In this document: positions 45,413-51,852 of the stretch, piece after piece | How positions within the stretch are numbered: the stretch's first letter is position 1 | How the letters are laid out: each line of letters starts with the position of its first letter | Source: Tunicatimonas sp964551335 | GTDB lineage: Bacteria > Bacteroidota > Bacteroidia > Cytophagales > Cyclobacteriaceae | Direction of reading: 5' to 3' | Length of the DNA: 64,000 bases | NCBI GenBank assembly: GCA_964551335.1 | Contig: CAZKCO010000016.1 | Coordinates: 1 to 64,000 of the forward strand | Position numbers and translations under genes: made by a program | Notes under the pieces: generated by a model | Seen by the model: the letters and a program-made list of their open reading frames with translations, nothing else | The model's database searches: none | Told to the model about the DNA's origin: nothing

Positions 45413-45490
45413 TAGTTCGATTGCTCAAAGTTAATTTATACTCCACAAATACTATAAAGCCCTAACAATCGAACTATCGAGCAATCGAAC
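45413..45490. repeat. Inverted-repeat element upstream of atpD
   Basis: TAGTTCGATTG (45413-45423) is the exact complement of CAATCGAACTA (45466-45476). The overlapping arm GTTCGATTGCTC (45415-45426) also complements GAGCAATCGAAC (45479-45490), so two alternative long-loop hairpins exist. The words resemble the repeat between ccmD and ccmE. The position after a stop codon could let it act as a weak terminator. Confidence 0.45.
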
Positions 45491-45511
45491 ACATTTTTCT
45501 AATTGGCTTCA

Positions 45512-45542
45512 TTGCAATACCGCTTCGGATACCCTATTTTTG
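45512..45542 (+). promoter_or_regulatory. Promoter of atpD-atpC
   Basis: TTG at 45512-45514, 20-nt spacer, TATTTTTG at 45535-45542: a full match to TTG-N20-TAnnTTTG, the same geometry as at 5362-5392. The expected start near 45549 leaves a leader of about 36 nt before the ATG at 45585. Confidence 0.65.
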
Positions 45543-45584
45543 CAACCGCTTAATTCAACGCATATTCTTTAATCCTAGATATTC

Positions 45585-47090
45585 ATGGCAAATACTGGAA
45601 AAGTTGTTCAGGTAATTGGCCCGGTGGTCGACGTTAGCTTCGATGCTAATGGGTCTAAACTACCTAATATTTTAGATGCATTAACCATTGACCGGCCCGA
45701 CGGAACCAAGCTAGTGCTGGAAGTACAACAGCATTTAGGCGAAGACCGCGTACGTACTATCGCGATGGAAGCCACCGAAGGCCTTGTTCGCGGTACTGAC
45801 GTAATCGATACTGGCCAGCCGATTAAAATGCCTACCAGTGAGGAGATTCGCGGACGCTTATTCAACGTAGTGGGCGAAGCCATTGACGGACTTCCTCAGC
45901 CCGATGGTGGAAAAGGGCGACCTATCCACAATCCTCCTCCCAAGTTCGAAGACCTTTCTACTTCCGAAGAAATTCTTTTTACCGGAATTAAAGTAATCGA
46001 TCTGCTGGAGCCCTACTCCAAAGGGGGTAAAGTAGGACTGTTTGGTGGTGCCGGAGTAGGTAAAACCGTATTGATCCAGGAACTCATCAACAACATTGCG
46101 AAGGCCTATTCAGGATTCTCCGTATTTGCTGGTGTAGGTGAACGTACCCGCGAAGGTAATGACTTACTGCGTGAATTTATCGAGGCTGACATCATCAAAT
46201 ATGGTAAGGATTTTCAGCACTCTATGGAAGAAGGCGGCTGGGACTTAAGCAAAGTAGATATGGAGCGGCTGAAAGATTCGCAAGCCACGCTGATCTTCGG
46301 ACAGATGAACGAGCCTCCCGGAGCCCGCGCCCGGGTAGCCTTATCTGGACTAAGTGTAGCAGAATACTTCCGCGATGGTGACGGACAAGGTCAGGGCCGC
46401 GATATTCTGTTCTTTATTGATAATATTTTCCGCTTTACCCAGGCCGGCTCTGAGGTATCGGCTCTCTTAGGCCGGATGCCTTCAGCGGTGGGTTATCAAC
46501 CCACGCTGGCTACCGAGATGGGAGCCATGCAGGAACGAATTACTTCCACTCGAAACGGTTCCATTACCTCAGTGCAGGCCGTATACGTACCAGCGGATGA
46601 CTTGACGGACCCCGCCCCAGCTACTACTTTCGCCCACCTGGATGCCACTACCGTACTTTCACGGAAACTGGCCGAAATTGGTATTTATCCGGCGGTAGAT
46701 CCGCTAGATTCCACTTCCCGAATTCTGTCGGCCGAAGTTGTAGGGGCAGAGCATTATAATACAGCCCAGCGCGTGAAGAACATCCTACAGCGCTATAACG
46801 AACTTCAGGATATCATTGCTATTCTGGGTATGGACGAGCTTTCGGAGGAAGATAAGCAGGTAGTACACCGCGCTCGTCGCGTTCAGCGCTTCCTGTCGCA
46901 GCCCTTCTTCGTAGCTGAGCAGTTTACCGGCCTTAAAGGAGTTTTGGTAGATATTAAAGATACTATTAAAGGCTTCAACATGATTATGGACGGTGAGCTT
47001 GACCACTTACCGGAAACGGCCTTCAACCTGGTAGGAACCATCGAAGACGCCATCGCCAAAGGCGAAAGAATCATGGCCGAAGCAAAATAA
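45585..47090 (+). CDS. atpD: F1F0 ATP synthase subunit beta
   Basis: 501 residues, the usual length. It is the catalytic subunit of F1 and makes ATP from ADP and phosphate using the rotation of gamma. The Walker A motif GGAGVGKT, catalytic Glu region GVGERTREGNDL, Walker B ILFFIDNIFRFTQAGSE and the DELSEEDKQ (DELSEED) lever motif are intact. The N-terminal GKVVQVIGPVVDVSF is the beta-barrel crown. Only atpD and atpC occur here; the other atp genes must lie elsewhere, as is common in Bacteroidota. It is preceded by a good promoter and followed by a perfect palindrome before atpC. Confidence 0.98.
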   Translation: MANTGKVVQVIGPVVDVSFDANGSKLPNILDALTIDRPDGTKLVLEVQQHLGEDRVRTIAMEATEGLVRGTDVIDTGQPIKMPTSEEIRGRLFNVVGEAIDGLPQPDGGKGRPIHNPPPKFEDLSTSEEILFTGIKVIDLLEPYSKGGKVGLFGGAGVGKTVLIQELINNIAKAYSGFSVFAGVGERTREGNDLLREFIEADIIKYGKDFQHSMEEGGWDLSKVDMERLKDSQATLIFGQMNEPPGARARVALSGLSVAEYFRDGDGQGQGRDILFFIDNIFRFTQAGSEVSALLGRMPSAVGYQPTLATEMGAMQERITSTRNGSITSVQAVYVPADDLTDPAPATTFAHLDATTVLSRKLAEIGIYPAVDPLDSTSRILSAEVVGAEHYNTAQRVKNILQRYNELQDIIAILGMDELSEEDKQVVHRARRVQRFLSQPFFVAEQFTGLKGVLVDIKDTIKGFNMIMDGELDHLPETAFNLVGTIEDAIAKGERIMAEAK

Positions 47091-47097
47091 GGACGAA

Positions 47098-47145
47098 GTG
47101 TTACGGTGTTAGAGCGGCCGCTCTAACACCATCGCACCATAACAC
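47098..47145. repeat. 26-bp perfect palindrome in the atpD-atpC gap
   Basis: The 13-nt arm GGTGTTAGAGCGG (47105-47117) is followed by its exact complement (47118-47130), with GCGGCCGC at the centre. Outer arms GTGTTA (47098-47103) and TAACAC (47140-47145) can pair as well. No T-run follows, so it is not a classic terminator. In the message it could form a stable hairpin just before atpC. Confidence 0.6.
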
Positions 47146-47154
47146 TATTTTCAG

Positions 47155-47403
47155 ATGCAACTAACAATAATTACTCCCGATCAGGAAGTTTTTGAGGGCG
47201 AAGTAGAATCGGCTACCTTTCCGGGTAGCGATGGCTCGTTTCAGGTACTGCGTAACCACGCGCCACTGGTTAGCTCATTAGGCAAGGGAGAAATACAGTA
47301 TAGGGGCAGTGCTGGCGAAGGTTCAGTGACCGTTGAGGGGGGAGTAGTAGAAGTATTAAACAATACGATTACTGTACTAGCCGAGCGGGTGATAGAAAAT
47401 TAA
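47155..47403 (+). CDS. atpC: F1F0 ATP synthase subunit epsilon, short form
   Basis: 82 residues. The N-terminal beta-sandwich (LTIITPDQEVFEGEVESATF, PGSDGSFQVLRNHAPLVSSL) is complete. The C-terminal helical hairpin of E. coli epsilon (about residues 90-138), which inhibits ATP hydrolysis, is absent. Short epsilons are usual in this phylum, so this is not a truncation but means the classic epsilon-type inhibition cannot operate. It lies 64 bp after atpD, with a strong palindrome in between. Start is the ATG at 47155. Confidence 0.95.
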   Translation: MQLTIITPDQEVFEGEVESATFPGSDGSFQVLRNHAPLVSSLGKGEIQYRGSAGEGSVTVEGGVVEVLNNTITVLAERVIEN

Positions 47404-47489
47404 TAATATTGTACCCCCGTTAGGTTTTCAGACATCCGCCCTGATGCATTGTAAAAGTTTGCAAATACTTTAAAACGAAGAAGGTAGGT

Positions 47490-47813
47490 TTAGCGACTTA
47501 CTTTTTTGTTTTTCTTATTACCAATGCCAAATCGCCTCAGCATTTTCTTCTCAAAGTTCCAGAAGAAACGGAACTGCCCAAAAATGAAACCGTAGGCCAG
47601 CAGCAGCACCTGATAAGCGGGTAGAATAGTCGCTAAGTAGAATGGAACACGAATCCAAGGGGATGTTTCGGGGGTGATACCTGCCAGGTCAAACAGCGGC
47701 TTTTTGATATAAAGCACCGAAAACCCCGTACAGGCAAACACGATTAGAATAACGATTACTTGCCCTACACTATTCACCTCCCAGCGGTCTTTTAACTTTT
47801 CTATCCAGCTCAT
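47490..47813 (-). CDS. DUF6787-like small membrane protein
   Basis: 107 residues with two hydrophobic helices (about 18-38 and 60-80), an N-terminal LKDRWEVNSVGQV cytoplasmic or interfacial segment, and the C-terminal GFIFGQFRFFWNFEKKMLRRFG, a pattern I associate with an uncharacterised Bacteroidota family (DUF6787). The C-terminal tail is rich in Lys and Asn. No function can be inferred. It lies 19 bp downstream of the pseudouridine synthase gene on the same strand and is probably co-transcribed. Start is the ATG at 47813. Confidence 0.7.
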   Translation of the reverse strand: MSWIEKLKDRWEVNSVGQVIVILIVFACTGFSVLYIKKPLFDLAGITPETSPWIRVPFYLATILPAYQVLLLAYGFIFGQFRFFWNFEKKMLRRFGIGNKKNKKVSR

Positions 47814-47832
47814 ACGCAGGTATCAACGGCAA

Positions 47833-48567
47833 CTAATCGCGTTTCGGTTCCTCAATTGAGGCAAAAGGCTGCCAGATATCAAGCGATGGCACATCAGCCA
47901 GAAAGCTTACCAGCTCCCGCTTTACCGGATGCATGAATGATAGTTTTCGGGCGTGCAACCCAATGCTAGCATCCGGTAATGGCTCACTAGCCCCGTACTT
48001 TAGGTCTCCCACCATTGGGCAGCCCATATCCGCCAGTTGCACCCGAATCTGGTGTGGACGACCGGTAAGCGGCATCACTTCCAGTAAATACACTCTGTTT
48101 TTCCCCCTTTTCCAAAGGGGGCTAGGGGGATTTCTCTGCATCAGTAGACGATACGATAGTTCGGCTCGCTTACTGTTCTTTTTTTCGGCACGGAAAGCCG
48201 TTACTTTATTCTTCACTGAATCTTTGACCAACCAGTGAACTAGCGTGGCTTCAGACTGAGGGGGCGGATTTTGTACCAATGCCCAGTAGGTTTTCGTTAC
48301 CTGTCGGGTCTTGAATATCTGGTTCATCCTGGCTAGTGCCTTGGAGTTTCGGGCCATTGCTACCATGCCACTCACTGGTCGGTCTAGCCGATGTACCACG
48401 CCCAGAAATACGTTACCCGGCTTATCGTACTTTTTCTTCAAATATTCTTTTCCCCAATCCGCCAGCGTTTCGTCACCGGTACGGTCACCCTGCACCAGCC
48501 ATCCCGCTGGCTTGTTCACAATCAGCAAATGGTTGTCTTCGTAAATTACCTGGGGTTCTTGAGGCAT
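47833..48567 (-). CDS. RluA family RNA pseudouridine synthase with in-frame repeat insertion
   Basis: 244 residues from the ATG at 48567 (the ATG at 48588 adds seven). It converts specific uridines in rRNA or tRNA to pseudouridine. The RluA motif HRLDRPVSGMV contains catalytic Asp62; IVNKPAGWLVQGD and LTGRPHQIRVQLA are family-specific, and GDLKYGAS and LHARKLSF complete the fold. There is no S4 domain, as in short RluC/TruC-like members. Residues about 146-156 (NPPSPLWKRGK) do not fit the family and are encoded by a palindromic repeat (48103-48133) read in frame. They fall in the strand-loop region before LLEVMPLTGRPHQ. The target site is unknown. Confidence 0.92.
   Translation of the reverse strand: MPQEPQVIYEDNHLLIVNKPAGWLVQGDRTGDETLADWGKEYLKKKYDKPGNVFLGVVHRLDRPVSGMVAMARNSKALARMNQIFKTRQVTKTYWALVQNPPPQSEATLVHWLVKDSVKNKVTAFRAEKKNSKRAELSYRLLMQRNPPSPLWKRGKNRVYLLEVMPLTGRPHQIRVQLADMGCPMVGDLKYGASEPLPDASIGLHARKLSFMHPVKRELVSFLADVPSLDIWQPFASIEEPKRD
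48103..48133. repeat. C-run/G-run palindromic repeat inside a coding region
   Basis: CCCCCTTT (48103-48110), TCC loop, AAAGGGGG (48114-48121), then CTAGGGGGATTT. This hairpin-plus-tail pattern is familiar as an intergenic repeat in Cytophagales and other phyla. Here it lies in frame within the pseudouridine synthase gene and encodes NPPSPLWKRGK on the minus strand. Confidence 0.75.
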
Positions 48568-48637
48568 AGGCCAAAAATAAAAAGACATTCTATCTTTTTG
48601 GCCGAATGTTCTTACTTCTTATCCAGCAAACCCTCGA

Positions 48638-49120
48638 TTAGTTACGCCGATACTCAATTTTCCAGGCTCGGCGCCATTCCTTGGTTTTCGCTTCGTACCG
48701 TTCACAGTCCCAGGCGATACTTTTGGAGTTAATTGATCGAACAATCATTCGCTGCTTAACTCGAACGCCCTGAGCATCCACGAACTGTAGCGAGAAGGTG
48801 CCGTCAGAAAACTGCCCAATAAAGTCACAGTAGCCCCCTCGGTTGTCCTGACAGGCATAGTGCCAGGTTTGGTTACGGGCGTTGAATTTGGCCATATTGA
48901 TACCTTCCCAGCCTTCCCAGGCCCCCTCATCTCCCACTCTCAGTTCTTCTTTTAGTAATTTATCATTTAGCGGTTGTGATATCCGGCTACTGCCGACAAA
49001 CTTATCGCCAACGGTATTTTTCCAGAGCACCGTCCACTCCCCCAACCACTTGGGGGAAACAACCGATTTTTCCGAACTTGACTGAGCCGCGGCCGGGAAG
49101 ATGAATGAAATATTGATCAT
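48638..49120 (-). CDS. DUF1579-like secreted protein (paralog 1)
   Basis: 160 residues from the ATG at 49120; a TTG at 49162 would add 14 residues and overlap the upstream gene by 31 bp. It may have a short signal (SFIFPAAAQ). The body matches its neighbour at 49132-49626: WLGEWTVLWKN, INMAKFNARNQTWHYA, QDNRGGYCDFIGQFSDG, RMIVRSINSKSIAWDCE, and WRRAWKIEYRRN at the end. This lipocalin-like, Trp-rich beta domain resembles DUF1579 proteins of unknown function. Gap to the upstream paralog is 11 bp, so they form an operon. Export is uncertain. Confidence 0.75.
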   Translation of the reverse strand: MINISFIFPAAAQSSSEKSVVSPKWLGEWTVLWKNTVGDKFVGSSRISQPLNDKLLKEELRVGDEGAWEGWEGINMAKFNARNQTWHYACQDNRGGYCDFIGQFSDGTFSLQFVDAQGVRVKQRMIVRSINSKSIAWDCERYEAKTKEWRRAWKIEYRRN

Positions 49121-49131
49121 AGTGTTATTGG

Positions 49132-49626
49132 CTATTTTTTGCGTTGATAGTGGATTTGCCAATTAAGTTGCCAGGTCTGCCCGCCGTCATTAGATGACTC
49201 CCAGTCCCAGACAAAAGCATTCGGGGTAATATTCCGGAATACCATCCGCTGGATTATTTCTTTTCCCTGCTGATTAGTAGTCTTGGTTACAAACATGCGC
49301 TTGTCACCCTCAAACTGCCCGATGAAGTTATAGTACCCACCCTGATTATCTGTCCAGGCCTGGTGCCACTGCTCCGTACGGGGATTATATACCGACAGGC
49401 TCATGCCCTTAAAAACCGGAGTAGAAATCGTCTCGAAGTTTTCCTGAATCACCTGCTCGTCCAGAATCTTGACGATCCGGTTGTAGCCTTTCTGGGTTTG
49501 GCCCTGGGCATCTTGCCAGGTGAGGCTCCACTCGCCCACCCAAAAATCAAATAGGCTCTTGGGTGCTGTTTCTGGTGATTCCGGTGGGAGAACAAACAGG
49601 GTCAGCAGAATTGAGAAAAGTATCAT
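49132..49626 (-). CDS. DUF1579-like secreted protein (paralog 2)
   Basis: 164 residues from the ATG at 49626. A short N-terminal hydrophobic signal (MILFSILLTLFVLPP) is followed by FDFWVGEWSLTWQDAQGQ, MSLSVYNPRTEQWHQAW, TDNQGGYYNFIGQFEGD, MVFRNITPNAFVWDWESS and a final IHYQRKK. This repeated Trp-plus-GQF layout is typical of the DUF1579/lipocalin-like group. It is a tandem duplicate of the downstream gene, with about one third of positions alike by eye. Downstream of a membrane-anchored AraC regulator on the same strand (80-bp gap), which might control the pair; that is inference. Confidence 0.78.
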   Translation of the reverse strand: MILFSILLTLFVLPPESPETAPKSLFDFWVGEWSLTWQDAQGQTQKGYNRIVKILDEQVIQENFETISTPVFKGMSLSVYNPRTEQWHQAWTDNQGGYYNFIGQFEGDKRMFVTKTTNQQGKEIIQRMVFRNITPNAFVWDWESSNDGGQTWQLNWQIHYQRKK

Positions 49627-49706
49627 TATCGGAATTGTTAGGTAAGCGCAAACTGACGCTTTTTGCCCGGATAGCGGGTTAATCCGATAAATTTAGACTC
49701 GAAACT

Positions 49707-50831
49707 TTAGGCAATTCTTTTCTTTCGTTCCCGGGCCGACAGTATGCGGTTGCGGTACTGGGTAGGCGAAACGCCCGTACGCTTTTTGAAGGCATTGTAA
49801 AACGAAGCTTTGTTTCTAAAACCCGCATCGTAAGCAATGCTAATAATCTTTTCATTCTGATTGGCCGGTTTAGCCAGCAGCCGTTGGGCTTCTTCTACGC
49901 GGTAATGGTTGATGAAATCAGCAAAGTTTTGCTGCAGTTTGTCGTTAATAATCTGCGAAAAAGTATGTTTGGATAAGTTCAGTTGTTGAGCCAGGTCATC
50001 CATCTTCAGTTCGCAATCCAGGAAAGGTCGTTCTTCTTCCATATAGCGAGTAATATTCTTCAAATGAAAGGTAGCTTCCGCTGGGGTCAGGCTCGAATTA
50101 GCATACTTAGGGACTGTCTTTTTAGGCTCGGTAGTTTGCCATAGTATTTCCGGCTGACGATATCCGAGGTATCCGGCCAAGTAGATAAACCCGGCCATGA
50201 AGAAGGATACCGCATAGTCGTGGGTAATATTAAAGTCAATGGTCAGATACAGCACGTAGTACATCGCCAGGCTAACGGCAAATCCGGCGTAGCAGATCGC
50301 CGCTTTCTGCATCCATCGGTACTGAGCAGATGACAAAGAGGAAATTACGTATTGCTTCTTCAGATAGAAGAATAAGTAAACGGCGTAAGCCAGCGTCTGC
50401 CCGTTGAATAGGATGACTCGAGCCAGATAAGTTGAATCACCGTAGAGTGTTTCCGTCCAGACCGGCTCCCAGCCAATATACCGAGGAAAGTTAAAGACAA
50501 AGTAGACAGCAAACGGCAGCAAATGCCAGGCATCTTGAGTACGAAGTTTCTCCTGATAAAGTAGTTTGAAGTAAAACAGGAACAGTGGCCCAAAAACCAA
50601 TGGTAAAATAAAAATAACCTGAAACGCTGGGGGCAACACCTTAATATAGCCGGTCCAGTAGGCCACATAGTAGAACAGGGAAATGCCAAACAGCAGCATA
50701 ATGACCCCCAACAGCCGGTTAGCCCGAGGGTTACCTTTCTTCTGAAAGAAGAGTACAGTCGCTAGAAAAAGCCCTTGAGCTCCGGCAATTAAAAAAATGA
50801 TGGTCCAATGATCTAAGGAAGGCTGCTGCAT
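49707..50831 (-). CDS. Membrane-anchored AraC family transcriptional regulator
   Basis: 374 residues from the ATG at 50831. The N-terminal half (about 10-235) holds seven hydrophobic helices, with the family loop QKKGNPRANRLLGVIML after helix 1. The C-terminal part (about 265-365) is an AraC-type double helix-turn-helix: MDDLAQQLNLSKHTFSQIIND and IISIAYDAGFRNKASFYNAF with GVSPTQYR. Such 7-TM AraC proteins of Bacteroidota probably sense an envelope or membrane signal and bind DNA while anchored. Targets are unknown; the two DUF1579-like genes directly downstream are the natural candidates. Confidence 0.9.
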   Translation of the reverse strand: MQQPSLDHWTIIFLIAGAQGLFLATVLFFQKKGNPRANRLLGVIMLLFGISLFYYVAYWTGYIKVLPPAFQVIFILPLVFGPLFLFYFKLLYQEKLRTQDAWHLLPFAVYFVFNFPRYIGWEPVWTETLYGDSTYLARVILFNGQTLAYAVYLFFYLKKQYVISSLSSAQYRWMQKAAICYAGFAVSLAMYYVLYLTIDFNITHDYAVSFFMAGFIYLAGYLGYRQPEILWQTTEPKKTVPKYANSSLTPAEATFHLKNITRYMEEERPFLDCELKMDDLAQQLNLSKHTFSQIINDKLQQNFADFINHYRVEEAQRLLAKPANQNEKIISIAYDAGFRNKASFYNAFKKRTGVSPTQYRNRILSARERKKRIA

Positions 50832-51198
50832 AAACTTCTCCAACTACTATCCTTAATATAGTTATTTTCAAGGAATAATGTAGTAGCGTTGATGAACAGA
50901 GATATAATTAGGCCTTTTGAAGACGGGAGGCAGTTGGCAGTCTCTCACACAAAATAAAATGAACATTGACTGCTTACCGCCTCCGGCCTACTTTGTCTGT
51001 TACTAAAACTCCGAAATAAGGTGGAACTGGATATCGGGGAAATTATCCTGTACCATTTGCAGCCAGGCTTTGGTTTGAAATACGTACTCATTGTCTTCGT
51101 CACTATAACGTTCTTTGAGCTGTTTAGTGACGGGAGAACGTTGGAACGAGACTACTGATTTTTACGTATCTTTAAAGAGTCTACCCACTTGAAATGCT
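50832..51198. other. Intergenic region containing a prfC remnant
   Basis: 367 bases between the AraC regulator (minus) and the Uma2 gene (plus). About 115 of them (51003-51116) are a diverged copy of the end of prfC. A TATCTTTA box at 51168-51175 could be a -7 element for the Uma2 gene. The rest shows nothing recognisable. Confidence 0.55.
51003..51116 (-). pseudogene. Remnant of the 3' end of prfC
   Basis: Read on the minus strand this encodes KERYSDEDNEYVF, then QTKAWLQMVQDNFPDIQFHL and ISEF, and a TAG stop. The intact prfC at 51853-53448 ends KERHIAKDKDGKYVF-MAE-TKAWLQMVQDNFPDIQFHF-TSEF. Over the last 24 codons, including stop, 65 of 72 bases agree; further upstream the match falls off, with a two-codon gap. 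It is only the last 37 codons, has no start, and sits on the far side of the Uma2 gene. It looks like a displaced old end of prfC, or an end brought in from another allele. Confidence 0.85.
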
Positions 51199-51852
51199 AT
51201 GAAAGAAGCGATTGTTGATGAAATTATGAGTTCGCCCCGCGCACCGATGATTCTGGAGGAACTACAACAAGCCTGGGCCGAAGAGCAGAGTCGCCGTCAG
51301 CATTTCTACGAAGAAATGACCGAAGAGGAAAAAGTAGAATTCATTCAAGGTGAGGTAATTGTTCACTCACCTGCCAAGAAAAGACACGTTGATGTGACTG
51401 GTCGGCTGGTACAGTTGCTTAAAACTTATTGTCATAAGCATGATCTGGGATACGTCGGTTTTGAGAAAATTCTTATCCGACTAACCCGTAATGATTTTGA
51501 ACCGGACGTGTGCTTCTTCAAGAAAGAAAAAGCCCAGGCATTTGAAGAAGATCAACTGTTCTTTCCTGCTCCCGACCTGGTAGTAGAAGTACTTTCCTCA
51601 GGTACGCAGCAACGCGACAGGGGAGTGAAGTTTGAAGATTATCAGTTGCACGGGGTAGAGGAATACTGGATAGTAGATACTGAGCAAAAAACCGTAGAGC
51701 AGTACGTGTTAGAAGACCAGCAATATCAGCTAGTAATCAAATCCCGCGACGGTCATTTGCAAAGCTCCGTGGTTTTGGGCCTCACCTTTCCGATCTCGAT
51801 TATCTTTGATGAAGGTGAGCTTATGGCTTTTCTAGGCAAACTCTTTTCCTAG
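51199..51852 (+). CDS. Uma2 family (PD-(D/E)xK) putative endonuclease
   Basis: 217 residues of the Uma2/DUF820 family. After a variable helical N-terminus (about 1-45) comes KVEFIQGEVIVHSPAKKRHV, a conserved block; the putative active site is Asp103 in FEPDVCFF, Glu130 in LVVEVLS and Lys144 in RGVKFEDY, followed by GVEEYWIVD. Its stop codon (51850-51852) abuts the stop codon of prfC (51853-51855 on the other strand) with no gap. A second, diverged prfC end lies upstream at 51003-51116. This makes insertion at the prfC 3' end the simplest history. Start is the ATG at 51199. Confidence 0.9.
   Translation: MKEAIVDEIMSSPRAPMILEELQQAWAEEQSRRQHFYEEMTEEEKVEFIQGEVIVHSPAKKRHVDVTGRLVQLLKTYCHKHDLGYVGFEKILIRLTRNDFEPDVCFFKKEKAQAFEEDQLFFPAPDLVVEVLSSGTQQRDRGVKFEDYQLHGVEEYWIVDTEQKTVEQYVLEDQQYQLVIKSRDGHLQSSVVLGLTFPISIIFDEGELMAFLGKLFS

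Noticed and set aside
51003..51116. Independent small gene on the minus strand
   Set aside because: Its protein is only the end of RF3 with no start codon or other domain, so it is better described as a remnant.
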